Shown in pieces: positions 13,984-22,419 of a stretch of DNA of 34,536 nucleotides. Every line of letters starts with the position of its first letter. Within the stretch, counting starts at the first letter, position 1. The notes under the pieces were generated by a model. The model had not been told where the DNA came from, did not search any database, and saw only the letters and a list, made by a program, of their open reading frames with translations. Made by a program: the position numbers and the translations under genes. This DNA is from JACVRM01 sp046262315. Lineage in GTDB: Bacteria > Actinomycetota > Thermoleophilia > Gaiellales > Gaiellaceae. Location: the NCBI GenBank assembly GCA_046262315.1, contig JBHEMZ010000005.1, positions 1 through 34,536 of the forward strand, in the 5' to 3' direction.

Positions 13984-14348
13984 AGACGCCTTTCGAGCGC
14001 GGCCTCGAACTCGCACATGAGGGGCGTTACTTCGAGGCGCATGAGGAGCTCGAGCTCGCCTGGCGGGCTGCAGAGGCGGCGGAGCGCGATTTCTTCCAGG
14101 GGCTCGTGCACGTCGTCGTCGCCTGGTACCAGGCCTCGCGGGGCAACCGGACGGGGTGCGAGCGCCAGCTCGAGAAGGCGGGTCGGCGGCTCGCTCCCTA
14201 CGCCCCGGCGCATCGAGGCGTCCACGTGGATGCCCTGCTCTCGGACGTGGAGCGGGCGCGCGCCCGCGTGGCGGCTGGATCGCTCGAGCTGGCGCCCCTT
14301 CGGGTAACGCTGCCCCGCTTCCCGGGTACTAGCGGCAAGCCAGACTAA
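13980..14348 (+). CDS. DUF309 domain protein, apparent CTG start overlapping the ferredoxin stop
   Basis: FERGLELAHEGRYFEAHEEL followed by ELAWR is the DUF309 signature (EGRYFEAHEELELAWR), and RDFFQGLVHVVVAWYQASRG gives the second conserved helix. The domain is all-helical; its function is unknown. The homology starts five residues after a CTG at 13980, which overlaps the ferredoxin TGA (CTGA). No ATG, GTG or TTG occurs in frame at a sensible distance upstream, and none lies before the signature downstream. The protein would be 122 aa. The overlap suggests translation coupled to the ferredoxin. It is convergent with ccdA, 14 bases away. Confidence 0.75.
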   Translation: MKTPFERGLELAHEGRYFEAHEELELAWRAAEAAERDFFQGLVHVVVAWYQASRGNRTGCERQLEKAGRRLAPYAPAHRGVHVDALLSDVERARARVAAGSLELAPLRVTLPRFPGTSGKPD

Positions 14349-14362
14349 AACTCTGAAGGGCG

Positions 14363-15067
14363 CTACGTGAGCCCGAGGGCCTCCAACATGCGCTCGACGG
14401 CCCCGCGCAGCCACCAGTCTCGGTCGAAGAAGAGCAGCAAACCCAGCGCCACGAGGGTCGCGCCGCTCACAGCCTGGACGATGCGGTAGCGGTCGCGCAC
14501 CCACCGGAACGTGCCCATCGCGCGCGTGAAGGCGAGTCCCGCGAGCAGGAACGCCAGACCCAGGCCGCCCGAGTAGGCGAACAGCACAACTCCGCCGCGG
14601 ACGACCGATTCCGTGTCGCCGGCGAGCACGACCACAGAGGCGAGCACGGTGCCGATGCACGGCGCCGCGCAAACCGCGAAGGCCGCGCCCAAGAGGAGCG
14701 CCGAGCCCGTCCGGCGCGCTCCCGCGAGCAGTCCAGGCATCCCCATCCGGGCCGGGAGCGGCAGCAACCCCATGAACGCGAGCCCGAGCACCACGAGTAC
14801 GAAGCCGGCGATCGCCTCGCGGGTCTCCGAGTCGACCACGCGCCCGATCGCCGCCGCGCCGGCGCCCACCGCCACGAAAACGACGGTGAAGCCCAGGATG
14901 AACGGCACGCTCGCCACGGCCACCCGCCGCGCGACTGCGCGCTCTCCGAGCCTCGCTGCGTCGACCGCGGACACCGCCGACAGGTAACCGGGCACGAGCG
15001 GCAGGACGCAGGGCGTCAAGACTGAAACGAAGCCCGCAAGGAAGGCGATCGGCAGCTTCTCGGCCAT
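14363..15067 (-). CDS. ccdA: Cytochrome c biogenesis protein CcdA
   Basis: CcdA is a six-helix membrane protein that carries reducing equivalents from cytosolic thioredoxin to extracytoplasmic thiol proteins. The 234-aa sequence begins MAEKLPIAFLAGFVSVLTPC and continues VLPLVPGYLSAV, with the catalytic TPC. The second redox Cys is in AVCAAPCIGTVLASVV near residues 130-145. Hydrophobic segments fit six helices. It is the last gene of a three-gene set (tlpA/ccmG, ccmH, ccdA) on the minus strand, ten bases after ccmH. CcdA would feed electrons to the neighbouring TlpA-like protein for haem attachment to apocytochrome c. Confidence 0.93.
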   Translation of the reverse strand: MAEKLPIAFLAGFVSVLTPCVLPLVPGYLSAVSAVDAARLGERAVARRVAVASVPFILGFTVVFVAVGAGAAAIGRVVDSETREAIAGFVLVVLGLAFMGLLPLPARMGMPGLLAGARRTGSALLLGAAFAVCAAPCIGTVLASVVVLAGDTESVVRGGVVLFAYSGGLGLAFLLAGLAFTRAMGTFRWVRDRYRIVQAVSGATLVALGLLLFFDRDWWLRGAVERMLEALGLT

Positions 15068-15076
15068 GGGCTGGGA

Positions 15077-15523
15077 CTAGGCGTCGAAGCGGGCTAGCTC
15101 GCGGTCGAGCCGGTGCTCGAGCTCGGGCTCGAGGCTCGCCGGTTCGGCGTCGGGCTCTCGACCGCGGCTCCAGCGCCACGCGCCCCAGGCGAGCAGCGGG
15201 ATCGCCACGCCGAGACCGGCCAGCGGTAGCACCCAGGCGAGCAGGTTGAAGCCCTCTTTGGGCGGCGCCGCGAGCACCTCCTCCCCGAAGCGCGCGACGA
15301 GGGCGTCCTCGATCTCGCTCTTCGAGTCGCTCGCGTTAATCCGCGAGGCAATGAACATCTTCATCTGCCGCGCGATCGCCGCGTCCGACTGGTCGAGCGT
15401 CGTGCCGCAAACCGGGCACATGATCTCGCCCTCCAGCTCGTTCTGGGTGGGCCGCGACTCGCTCGCCGAAGCGACGGGCACGAGCACCGCCGCGGCGAGT
15501 ACGGCGAGAGCGACGTGCCTCAT
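15077..15523 (-). CDS. ccmH: Cytochrome c-type biogenesis protein CcmH
   Basis: CcmH is a membrane-anchored thiol oxidoreductase that keeps the haem-binding cysteines of apocytochrome c reduced. The 148-aa protein has a signal peptide (MRHVALAVLAAAVLVPVASA), a helical globular domain with EIMCPVCGTTLDQSDAAIAR carrying the CxxC pair, and KSEIEDALVARFGEEVLAAP. A C-terminal membrane helix, LLAWVLPLAGLGVAIPLLAW, and a charged tail follow. The redox motif is CPVC; many family members have CLVC or CxNC. Its ATG at 15523 overlaps the tlpA/ccmG stop by four bases (ATGA), indicating coupling. Confidence 0.92.
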   Translation of the reverse strand: MRHVALAVLAAAVLVPVASASESRPTQNELEGEIMCPVCGTTLDQSDAAIARQMKMFIASRINASDSKSEIEDALVARFGEEVLAAPPKEGFNLLAWVLPLAGLGVAIPLLAWGAWRWSRGREPDAEPASLEPELEHRLDRELARFDA

Positions 15524-16071
15524 GCCGGACGCAGGCCGCTGCGCAGGAGCCGCCGGATGTCGGCGTCCCCGAGCTCGCCGAAGAAGTAGTCCGCGATCAG
15601 CCCACGCCGGTCGAGCACGAACGTGCGCGGGAGCGGCAGTCCGCCGTAGCGCGCAAGTACGCGGCCTGCGCGGTCGTACACCAGCGGATAGGTGAGTCCG
15701 TAGCGGCGGGCGGCGCGGCGTGCAGGGTTGTCGAAGTCCTGCGTATCGATGCCGACGAAGACGACCTCCGGATTGCGATTCGCCTTCCAGGCCCGCTCGA
15801 GGCGCGGCAGCTCGCGCTTACACGGGGCGCACCAGCTGGCCCAGAAGTTGACGAGGACCACTCGACCGCGTAGCGACGCCAGCTCGAGGTGGCCGTCGGC
15901 GTCGAGCCGCGGCAACCTGAAGCCCGGAGCCGCGGGAAAGCGCCCCTTGGCGACGTCGTCCACGAGCTCGCCACCCTCCTGGTGGGTGACCTTCCACGCG
16001 AGCAGCCCGAAGAGACCGGCCACCACGAGCAGCGCGAGCGCCTGGGCGGCGAGCTTCAGCCGCGCAGTCAT
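15520..16071 (-). CDS. TlpA/CcmG-like thioredoxin-fold protein
   Basis: A membrane-anchored extracytoplasmic thiol-disulfide reductase of 183 aa. An N-terminal signal anchor, LAAQALALLVVAGLFGLLAW, is followed by a TlpA/AhpC-like domain with VVLVNFWASWCAPCKRELPR holding the WCAPC active site near residues 80-85. The cis-Pro region appears as GLPLPRTFVLDRRG. It is the first gene of the minus-strand set with ccmH and ccdA, which places it in cytochrome c maturation as the CcmG (DsbE) or ResA equivalent. CcmF and CcsA/B are not in the window. ATG at 16071 is the start. Confidence 0.9.
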   Translation of the reverse strand: MTARLKLAAQALALLVVAGLFGLLAWKVTHQEGGELVDDVAKGRFPAAPGFRLPRLDADGHLELASLRGRVVLVNFWASWCAPCKRELPRLERAWKANRNPEVVFVGIDTQDFDNPARRAARRYGLTYPLVYDRAGRVLARYGGLPLPRTFVLDRRGLIADYFFGELGDADIRRLLRSGLRPA

Positions 16072-16136
16072 CGCCGCCAGTCTACGCGCAGCCTCTTGAA
16101 GGGAGGGGGCAGCGGACCGCAGGTGGCTCTCCCGTG

Positions 16137-16219
16137 CTTAAGAACTCGTTTCAAAACGAAGCGCTATGCCGCCGAGACACGCGTCGCCGGCGAGCCTTCA
16201 TTCTGAACCGAGTTCTAAG
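16137..16219. repeat. Imperfect inverted repeat between tlpA and the L,D-transpeptidase gene
   Basis: The arms GCTTAAGAACTCGTTTC (16137-16153) and GAACCGAGTTCTAAGC (16205-16220) are inverted copies with a few mismatches, about 50 bases apart. The right arm includes the L,D-transpeptidase stop codon. A smaller hairpin, TCGTTT-CA-AAACGA (16147-16160), overlaps the left arm. There is no U run as in a classical terminator. The role is unknown: terminator, operator or remnant of a mobile element. Confidence 0.5.
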
Positions 16220-17261
16220 CGGGAATGATGAAGACCGGCGTGCCGACCGGCACATGCTCGAAAAGCCACTCGGCCTGCGGGATGAGCATGCGGATGCAGC
16301 CGTGGGAGGCGGAGTAGCCGATCGAGCTCGGGGTCGGCGTGCCGTGGATGCCGACCCCCGGCGAGCTGATGCCCATCCAGCGGGTGCCCAGCGGATTGGA
16401 CGGGCCGGGAGGCTCCGGGGCGGAGCCGCGCGCCCAGGCAGAGTTGGGCGGGAACCACCACGGGTTGCGCCACTTGACCACGATCTCGAAGCGTCCGAGC
16501 GGCGTGGGCCAGGCCGGCTGCCCGACGGCCACGCCGAACGTGCGCCACAGCCGCATGCCGCGATAGAGCCAGAGGCGGTGCTGACCGCGGCGGACGACGA
16601 TGACGGGACCGAAGTTCTCGCGCGTTACCGTCGGCTGCACGTCGCGGTACGGCAGCTTCACCGGGTCGCGCGTGTTGGCGAGCAGCGCGTTGACGAGCGC
16701 GAGTGTGGCCCAGCGCTGCGAGAGGGCACGGCCCGGCTGCGCCTCGCGGACGAACGGGTGGCGACCACGGAGGCGCACGTCCGAGTCGGTGGCGCTGCGG
16801 TCGAAGGCGCGCGCGAGTTTACGCACGTACCTCTTCGTCACGGTGCGCTTGACGGTGATCGCGAGCGGCACGGTGTCACCCGGAGCCGCGGTGAGCGCGC
16901 GCTGGACCGACGTATCCACGCGAGCCACAGCACCGAGCGCCCCCGGGGGCACTAGCAGCGTGCGCTTGCCCACGACGATGCGCAGCAGCTGGTCGAACTG
17001 GGTGCGAACGAGCTGCTGGGCGTCGGCCGGTGCGAAACCGCCCACCGAGACGCCCCCGATCGTCACGCCGTCGGGGACGATGAGTGGCGGGGCCGGTGGG
17101 GTCAGGGCCGGCGGGGGTGTAGCCGGGCGAGTCGTCGTGGTGGCGGGAGCCGTGGTCGTGCCGGCCGCCCCGACTGCCGGACCAGCGGCAACCGCCAGCG
17201 CGGCAAGCACGCCGGCGCCCCCTGCGAGCACGCAGAAGCAGAGCACCCCCCAACTCCTCAC
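16215..17261 (-). CDS. L,D-transpeptidase (YkuD) with signal peptide and putative peptidoglycan-binding region
   Basis: L,D-transpeptidases make 3-3 cross-links in cell wall peptidoglycan outside the membrane. The C-terminal YkuD domain has GIHGTPTPSSIGYSASHGCI followed by RM, with the catalytic SHGC Cys near residue 322. The N-terminus has a signal sequence (LCFCVLAGGAGVLAALAVAA), then a Thr/Pro-rich linker and GVSVGGFAPADAQQLVRTQF, which resembles the PG_binding_4 module. I chose GTG at 17261 (MRSWGVLCFCV, 348 aa) because TAAGAT lies seven bases upstream and the signal peptide starts there. The frame is open to 17381 but would overlap the next gene. It lies downstream of the aminopropyltransferase-like gene but has its own promoter signal. 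Confidence 0.9.
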   Translation of the reverse strand: MRSWGVLCFCVLAGGAGVLAALAVAAGPAVGAAGTTTAPATTTTRPATPPPALTPPAPPLIVPDGVTIGGVSVGGFAPADAQQLVRTQFDQLLRIVVGKRTLLVPPGALGAVARVDTSVQRALTAAPGDTVPLAITVKRTVTKRYVRKLARAFDRSATDSDVRLRGRHPFVREAQPGRALSQRWATLALVNALLANTRDPVKLPYRDVQPTVTRENFGPVIVVRRGQHRLWLYRGMRLWRTFGVAVGQPAWPTPLGRFEIVVKWRNPWWFPPNSAWARGSAPEPPGPSNPLGTRWMGISSPGVGIHGTPTPSSIGYSASHGCIRMLIPQAEWLFEHVPVGTPVFIIPA

Positions 17262-17268
17262 AGACCGG

Positions 17269-17274
17269 ATCTTA
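17269..17274 (-). promoter_or_regulatory. -10 box of a leaderless promoter for the L,D-transpeptidase
   Basis: TAAGAT on the minus strand, seven bases before the GTG at 17261. Confidence 0.5.
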
Positions 17275-17299
17275 ACCCGTTTCCGGCGCTTTTTCGACC

Positions 17300-18826
17300 T
17301 CAGGGCGCCGTCGGAAGCGAGCGCTCGTCGAAGTCGCCGCCCTGCGCGGCCCACTCGACGATCATCCGGTCGGTGATCCACTCCACGGGCGAGTGGTCAT
17401 CCGTCCATGGGTCGCCCGCGCGGCGCATCGGTCGCATTCGCTCCGCGAGCAGCGCCGAGAGCGGGCGGAGCTCGCCGCGCGCCTGCGCGAGCCTCCGCAC
17501 CGCCTCCGGGCGCGCGAGCGGTTTGTCCAGCCCGAGCACGAGCCTGTTGAAGCGCAGCGCCTGCCAGCCCACGACCTGCGGGAACTCCCAGGCCAGCGTC
17601 CCGCCGATGCCGCGCGCCAGCCGGTCGTCGTCCGGCACGGTGGCGACGTTCAGCGCCACGATCCCGCCCGGGCGCAGCCGCTCCCGGACGAGCTGGAAGA
17701 ACTCGCGCGTAGCGAGGTAGAACGGCACGTAGGGCGGCCGGTAGGCGTCCACGACCACGAGGTCGTAGCGCTCGTCCGTACGCCGCAGGAACGGCCTGGC
17801 GTCGGCCGTGTGCACGCGCAGGCGGGAGTTGTCGCCGAGACCGAGGAACCGCCGTCCCGCCCAAGTCACCACCGGATCCAGCTCGACGCCGTCGACGATC
17901 GCACGCGGAAAGTAGACGCCGAGCGCCCGCGCGGTCGTCCCCCCCGCGTTGCCGAGGATCCCAACGCGCTCGAGCGGCCGCCCGAGGAGCGGCGGGACGG
18001 CGAGGAAGGTGTCCCAGATGCCGCCCGTGAGCACTGTGTCAGGCCGCCAGACCGAATGGGTCGCGAGACCCTCGTCGAGGTAGAGCCGCCGAGCTCCGTC
18101 CCGCTCCACGACCTGTACGAACTGGTAGCGCGACTCGCGCTCGTAGATGACGCCGGGTTGTGCCTTGACCGCGCCGGGCGGCACTACCAAAAGAAGGGCG
18201 AGCGCGGCACCGACCGCCAGCCAGCGGACTCCGAGCAGCAGCGAGCCGCCGAGCGCAACGAGCACCGCCGAGCCGAGCAAGGTGCGCTGTGTGCCGACGG
18301 CGGGAATCGCGACGAGCGCGGACAGGAAAGTGCCGAGCAGGCTCCCGACCGTCGACACGGCGTAGAAGCGGCCCGCGACCGACCCCGCGCTGGCCACGTC
18401 CGTCACACCCAGCCGCACGGCGAAGGGCGCGACCATGCCGAGCAAGGTGACGGGCGGCGCGAAGAGGGCGAGCACTGCGAAGAACGAGCCGATCGCCGCG
18501 CCTGCGGAGACGTCGTCGAGCCCCCGCACCGACACGTCGAGGAACGGTCGCGCGACGAAGGGAATGGCCGCGACAGCGATGCCGGCCGCGACCACTAGCG
18601 CGCCCAGCACGCGCGGGCTCGGACGCCGGTCGGCGAGCCGCCCTCCGAGCCAGTAACCGAGCGAGAGCGACGCCAGCACCAGGCCGATCACGTTTGCCCA
18701 CACGACCGTCGAGCTGCCGTAGTACGGCGCGAGCAGGCGCGAGGCGGCGATCTCTGTCGCGAGCGAGCCGACGCCTGCCGCGAAGACAAGGGCTGTGAGC
18801 GAAGCCTTGAGCCGGCGGTCACTCAC
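17300..18826 (-). CDS. Membrane-anchored spermidine synthase-like protein (fused MFS-type helices)
   Basis: This 508-aa protein has two parts. Residues about 1-210 form six or seven membrane helices beginning LKASLTALVFAAGVGSLATE and IAASRLLAPYYGSSTVVWAN, the usual opening of actinobacterial fused MFS/spermidine synthase proteins. Residues about 230-480 form a Rossmann-type methyltransferase-like domain with ERVGILGNAGGTTARALGVY, the acidic DGVELDPVV, and DLVVVDAYRPPYVPFYLATR. True spermidine synthases have a GGGDG motif; here it is GNAGG, so polyamine synthesis is doubtful. GTG at 18826 overlaps the stop of the phosphatase gene by four bases. The product is unknown. Confidence 0.85.
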   Translation of the reverse strand: MSDRRLKASLTALVFAAGVGSLATEIAASRLLAPYYGSSTVVWANVIGLVLASLSLGYWLGGRLADRRPSPRVLGALVVAAGIAVAAIPFVARPFLDVSVRGLDDVSAGAAIGSFFAVLALFAPPVTLLGMVAPFAVRLGVTDVASAGSVAGRFYAVSTVGSLLGTFLSALVAIPAVGTQRTLLGSAVLVALGGSLLLGVRWLAVGAALALLLVVPPGAVKAQPGVIYERESRYQFVQVVERDGARRLYLDEGLATHSVWRPDTVLTGGIWDTFLAVPPLLGRPLERVGILGNAGGTTARALGVYFPRAIVDGVELDPVVTWAGRRFLGLGDNSRLRVHTADARPFLRRTDERYDLVVVDAYRPPYVPFYLATREFFQLVRERLRPGGIVALNVATVPDDDRLARGIGGTLAWEFPQVVGWQALRFNRLVLGLDKPLARPEAVRRLAQARGELRPLSALLAERMRPMRRAGDPWTDDHSPVEWITDRMIVEWAAQGGDFDERSLPTAP

Positions 18827-21525
18827 GCGCGCTTGACGACAACGACGGCACAGTCGTCCTGAAGCTCGCCGTCGACGAACGCCCGGGAGTCGGCGAGCAC
18901 CGCCTCCGCCAGTGCCGCGGCGGGCGCCTGTGCGTGCGCGGCGAGCACGGCGTCGACGCGTTCGACACCGTAGAACTCCTCATCAGATCGCGCCTCCACG
19001 ATCCCATCCGTGTAGAGCACCACGCTCTCGCCGTGGGCGAGCGATGCGCCGACCTGCTCATACCGCTGGTCGGGCTCGACACCGAGCGCAACTCCCCGCA
19101 CGCGCAGCTCTTCGACGCGATCCGCACGCACGACGCGCGGAGGCGGGTGTCCTGCGACCGCGCAGCAAACGTCCCCGCTGCCCCCGTCGGCCGTCAGGTA
19201 CGCGAGCGTGATGAACTTGCCGAACGCGAGCTCGTCGACGATGACCTCGTTCATCGCCGCGAGCACTGCACCGGGTTGCGGATGCTCGCGTGCCAGCGAG
19301 CGGAAGACGTACTTCGCCATCGCCATGTCCGCCGCGGCCTCGACTCCGTGCCCCGTCACGTCGCCCAGCACCACGCCCAGGCGGCCGTTCGACAGCTCCA
19401 CGAAGTCGTAGACATCGCCGCCGACCTCCAGCCGCGCCGACGACTCGTACGCGAGGCCGAGCTCCAGGCCGGTCGCCTCGGGGAGCGACTCGGGCAGGAG
19501 CGAGCGCTGCATCGCCTCGAGGAAGTGCTGCTGCTGCTGATAGAGCCGCGCGTTGTCCAACGCGAGGGCCGCATGGCCGGCGAGTGACCGGGCGGCGGCG
19601 AGCGAGCCGGCGTTCAGGGGCCGCTCGGCGTCCAGCGAGACTACCGTCAGGATGGCCATCAGCTCCTCGCCCGCGGCGACCGGGACGACGGCAGCCGTGG
19701 CCCCCCGCTCCAAGAACGGCGCCAGCAGCTCGTACGACTCACCGAGGGCCCCGGCCCGCTCCGGCGTCAGCAGGACGGGCTCTCGTGACTCGGCAAGAGC
19801 GCGTCCCGGCCCGGTGGTGAGGCTCTGCGGACGCGCGAGGATGGCGCGCACAGCAGGCGCGAGCTCCTCGTCCGCCACGTGCACGGCGTCGGCGAGCAGG
19901 GTGCCGCGGCGCGCGTCGTGGCCGCGGAGGACAGCGGCGTCGGCGTCCAGAAGCTCCACGGCCGTGCGCGCAACCGCCTCTAGCGTCTCCTCGAGGGACA
20001 GGCTACGCGTGAACGACTGCGAGATCTCGTAGAACGCGCGCAGCTGCTTGGCCGCCTGTCGTTCCGCGTCGAGCGCGCGGGCCCGCGCGGCACCCAACTC
20101 CTTCGCCTCCTCGTGCAGGAGCGCGTTCTGCACAGCGACGCCGAGCTGCGCCGCGAGGGCGGCGAGCAGCGCGCGCTCGTCCGGCGAGGGCGAGCGGCCT
20201 GGGTCGAGGTACGCGACGAGCAGCCCGATCACGTCCTCGTGAACAGCCAGCGGCATGGCGACGACCGCCCCGCCGCCGGCTTCCTCCCACACCCGCCTTG
20301 CGGACGCGAGCCTTCGGTCGGTGGTGTCCGAGTCCACCACGATGACGCGACGGCCGCGCACCGGGCCGACCGCCAGCTCGAACAGCTCGCCGGCCAGAAC
20401 GTCGTGCCTCGGCCCCACGCCGCGTTCGGCGGCTGTCCGCAATCCGCCCTGCTCACGCAGGTACACGGCGACACGCGATGTTCGGAGCAGCTCGGAGACG
20501 CGGGCAACCGCGGTCTCGAGCGTGTGCGAAAGCGAAAGCTCGGCGATCGCCTGGCCGACCACCGCGAGCAGTGCCCGGCTGCGCTCGAGCTCGACCGCAG
20601 TACGCCCCACCCGGCGGCTCGCGCGCAGAGCTTGGCCCGCGCGCGCGCCGAACGTCGCGAGCGCATCGAGCGCGGCGGGCGGGGATTGGGCGACGAATGC
20701 GAGCTGGAGGTAGCCGGCCGCCGGGTCGCCGAGGCGCAGCGTGACGCCCGAGGCGCTTTCGCCTCCGTGCACCACGACAGCCGGGCCGTCGGCGTCGGCA
20801 GTGGGCGCCGGCAGCAGGGCGACCGTCTCCACGCCCGCGCAGGCGGTACGGCGCAGCTCTCCACTCTCGTCCTCCTCCCACAGTGCTGCGCCGACGGCCC
20901 CGGCGGCGCGCGCAGCGAGGCGGACGAGCGCGGGCCCGAGCCGCGTGCCCTCAGCCGCCGCGGCAAGAGCATCGCCGAGCGGGGCGAGCCGCGTCGGCTC
21001 GAGGGCTCCCGCGGCACGTTCGGTGCCGTTGGCGCCTGCCGCAATCAGGCTCGCCTGGCCGGCAGCGACTCGTGCCAGCAGCCGTTCCGCGTCGTCGAAC
21101 GGCCCTCCGGCGCGCCAGAGCTCCAGGGTGCCGACCGGGCGATCCCCGGCGACAACAGGGAGATGCAGCACCGCGTCGATCCCCGCGCCCCGCGCGAGCG
21201 CCCCGAGCGGCTCGGGCAGCCTGCCCGGGTCGTCCAGCTCGGCGGCGGCTGCGGCGGCGACTCGCGAACCTTCGAGCTGCGCGGCGAGCGCCGGAGAGGC
21301 TGAGACGACGGCACGCGCCGTCAGCACCTCAGCAGAAGCATCGAGGAGGCGCACGACGGCGGTGTCGGCGTGCGTCGCGCCCGCGACGGCCTCGGCCAGT
21401 GCGCGCAGGCGCTCCTCGAGCGGCGCTCCCTCGCGGACGCGTGCAGCGGCCCCCGCGAACGCCTCGAGCGCCGCCGGCGTCCCGCCGCCGTCGCTGCCCG
21501 CGTCCGCTCGCCGGTTCTCGGCCAC
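18823..21525 (-). CDS. Multi-GAF SpoIIE-type PP2C phosphatase
   Basis: A 900-aa cytosolic sensor phosphatase. Several GAF-like units fill residues about 1-660: one with THADTAVVRLLDASAEVLTA, one with LRTSRVAVYLREQGGLRTAA, one with LLDADAAVLRGHDARRGTLL. A short linker, QQQHFLEAMQRSLLPESLPE, is typical before SpoIIE/PP2C catalytic domains. The domain itself shows EVGGDVYDFVELSNGRLGVV, LGDVTGHGVEAAADMAMAKY, AVAGHPPP, VLYTDGIVEARS and the terminal DDCAVVVVKRA, so all Asp residues for metals are present. Such enzymes often act on anti-sigma factor antagonists. I chose GTG at 21525 (VAENRRADAG), since upstream residues are low-complexity and overlap the opposite gene. The final codons overlap the next gene by four bases. 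Confidence 0.9.
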   Translation of the reverse strand: MAENRRADAGSDGGGTPAALEAFAGAAARVREGAPLEERLRALAEAVAGATHADTAVVRLLDASAEVLTARAVVSASPALAAQLEGSRVAAAAAAELDDPGRLPEPLGALARGAGIDAVLHLPVVAGDRPVGTLELWRAGGPFDDAERLLARVAAGQASLIAAGANGTERAAGALEPTRLAPLGDALAAAAEGTRLGPALVRLAARAAGAVGAALWEEDESGELRRTACAGVETVALLPAPTADADGPAVVVHGGESASGVTLRLGDPAAGYLQLAFVAQSPPAALDALATFGARAGQALRASRRVGRTAVELERSRALLAVVGQAIAELSLSHTLETAVARVSELLRTSRVAVYLREQGGLRTAAERGVGPRHDVLAGELFELAVGPVRGRRVIVVDSDTTDRRLASARRVWEEAGGGAVVAMPLAVHEDVIGLLVAYLDPGRSPSPDERALLAALAAQLGVAVQNALLHEEAKELGAARARALDAERQAAKQLRAFYEISQSFTRSLSLEETLEAVARTAVELLDADAAVLRGHDARRGTLLADAVHVADEELAPAVRAILARPQSLTTGPGRALAESREPVLLTPERAGALGESYELLAPFLERGATAAVVPVAAGEELMAILTVVSLDAERPLNAGSLAAARSLAGHAALALDNARLYQQQQHFLEAMQRSLLPESLPEATGLELGLAYESSARLEVGGDVYDFVELSNGRLGVVLGDVTGHGVEAAADMAMAKYVFRSLAREHPQPGAVLAAMNEVIVDELAFGKFITLAYLTADGGSGDVCCAVAGHPPPRVVRADRVEELRVRGVALGVEPDQRYEQVGASLAHGESVVLYTDGIVEARSDEEFYGVERVDAVLAAHAQAPAAALAEAVLADSRAFVDGELQDDCAVVVVKRA

Positions 21526-21590
21526 TTGGGGGGAGTAGTAGCATGGCCGCGGGCGCGGCCTTGTACCCGCTTGGCGTCGCCAGCCCCGAC

Positions 21591-21596
21591 TACACT
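21591..21596 (+). promoter_or_regulatory. -10 box of a leaderless promoter
   Basis: TACACT lies seven bases before the GTG at 21604. It sits in the 78-base gap between the divergent phosphatase and small membrane protein genes. Confidence 0.45.
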
Positions 21597-21603
21597 CCGC
21601 GCC

Positions 21604-21840
21604 GTGGCCGAGCCAGCCCGGAGCGCGCCCGCAGCCGACGACCCGCCGATCCTCGACCCGCGCATCGTCCAGCGGGCCTACCGCCGCCAGCGCCTCCGGC
21701 GGCGCGCTCTCGTCGAGCGCAAGCGCGAGCGCCATGCCGCGCGCATCCGGTTCTGGCTCGTGCTCATCATCCTGCTTTCGCTGAGCGTCTACCTGGCGCT
21801 CACCGTCTGGCAACAGCTCGAGGAACTCTTCGGCCTCTAG
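21604..21840 (+). CDS. Small single-pass membrane protein (78 aa)
   Basis: The N-terminal half is polar and Arg-rich (QRAYRRQRLRRRALVERKRE), the C-terminal half has one membrane helix (FWLVLIILLSLSVYLALTVW), and the end is QQLEELFGL. This charge distribution predicts the N-terminus in the cytosol. I chose GTG at 21604 for its -10-like TACACT at 21591-21596. The stop shares CTAG with the opposite gene. The family is not recognised; the position between two minus-strand genes suggests independent expression. Confidence 0.6.
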   Translation: MAEPARSAPAADDPPILDPRIVQRAYRRQRLRRRALVERKRERHAARIRFWLVLIILLSLSVYLALTVWQQLEELFGL

Positions 21841-22310
21841 AGTTCTTCGCTCGCGCGCAGCAGGCCGGCGATGATGACGCCGATCGAGGCGAGCAGGGCG
21901 ATCCAGATGCCGACGCCGCGGCCGTCGTTCGGCACGAACTCCTCGGGGATCGAGATGAGCCGGACGAGGACGAAGATCGCGGCGAGCGCGCCGAGAACGA
22001 TCACGACGAGGCTGTCCGGCAGCGTGGCCGGAAGGTCGATGCCGAGCTCACGGAGCATCGCGAGTGCGAGTACGGCCGCTCCCAGCACGAGCACGAGCTT
22101 GCCGAGTACCCCCGTGTGCCAGCCGATGACGGTGATCGTGGGGCCGGCCTCGCCGACATACCAGCCCATGAGCGGCGAGAGCATGAGCACGAGCCCGGAC
22201 GCCCAGGTAAGCCAGCCTCCCGCCGCCCACAGCCCCCGTGCGCGCGGGACGGCCACGTCCGCCGACGGCTCGAAGCTCTCGTGTGGTTCCACGGCCGGAA
22301 GTATGGGCAT
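21837..22310 (-). CDS. Four-helix membrane protein of unknown function (157 aa)
   Basis: Four hydrophobic helices are visible: LTWASGLVLMLSPLMGWYVG, LVLVLGAAVLALAMLRELGI, LVVIVLGALAAIFVLVRLIS and IWIALLASIGVIIAGLLRAS. The first loop has GEAGPTITVIGWHTG. I chose ATG at 22310 (MPILPAVEPHESFEPSADVA), as the residues ahead of it in the open frame are low-complexity. A short polar N-terminus precedes helix 1. No enzymatic motif is seen. Its end overlaps the convergent gene in a CTAG. Confidence 0.7.
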   Translation of the reverse strand: MPILPAVEPHESFEPSADVAVPRARGLWAAGGWLTWASGLVLMLSPLMGWYVGEAGPTITVIGWHTGVLGKLVLVLGAAVLALAMLRELGIDLPATLPDSLVVIVLGALAAIFVLVRLISIPEEFVPNDGRGVGIWIALLASIGVIIAGLLRASEEL

Positions 22311-22419
22311 CGGCAAGGACGACCTCGGCGAGTACGGAAGCGGGGGGCCGCGAACCGCAGTTTCCCGAGAAGGACGACCGTCGGTAACCGCGCGAACCCG
22401 ACGCAGGAGTTCTCCCGTG

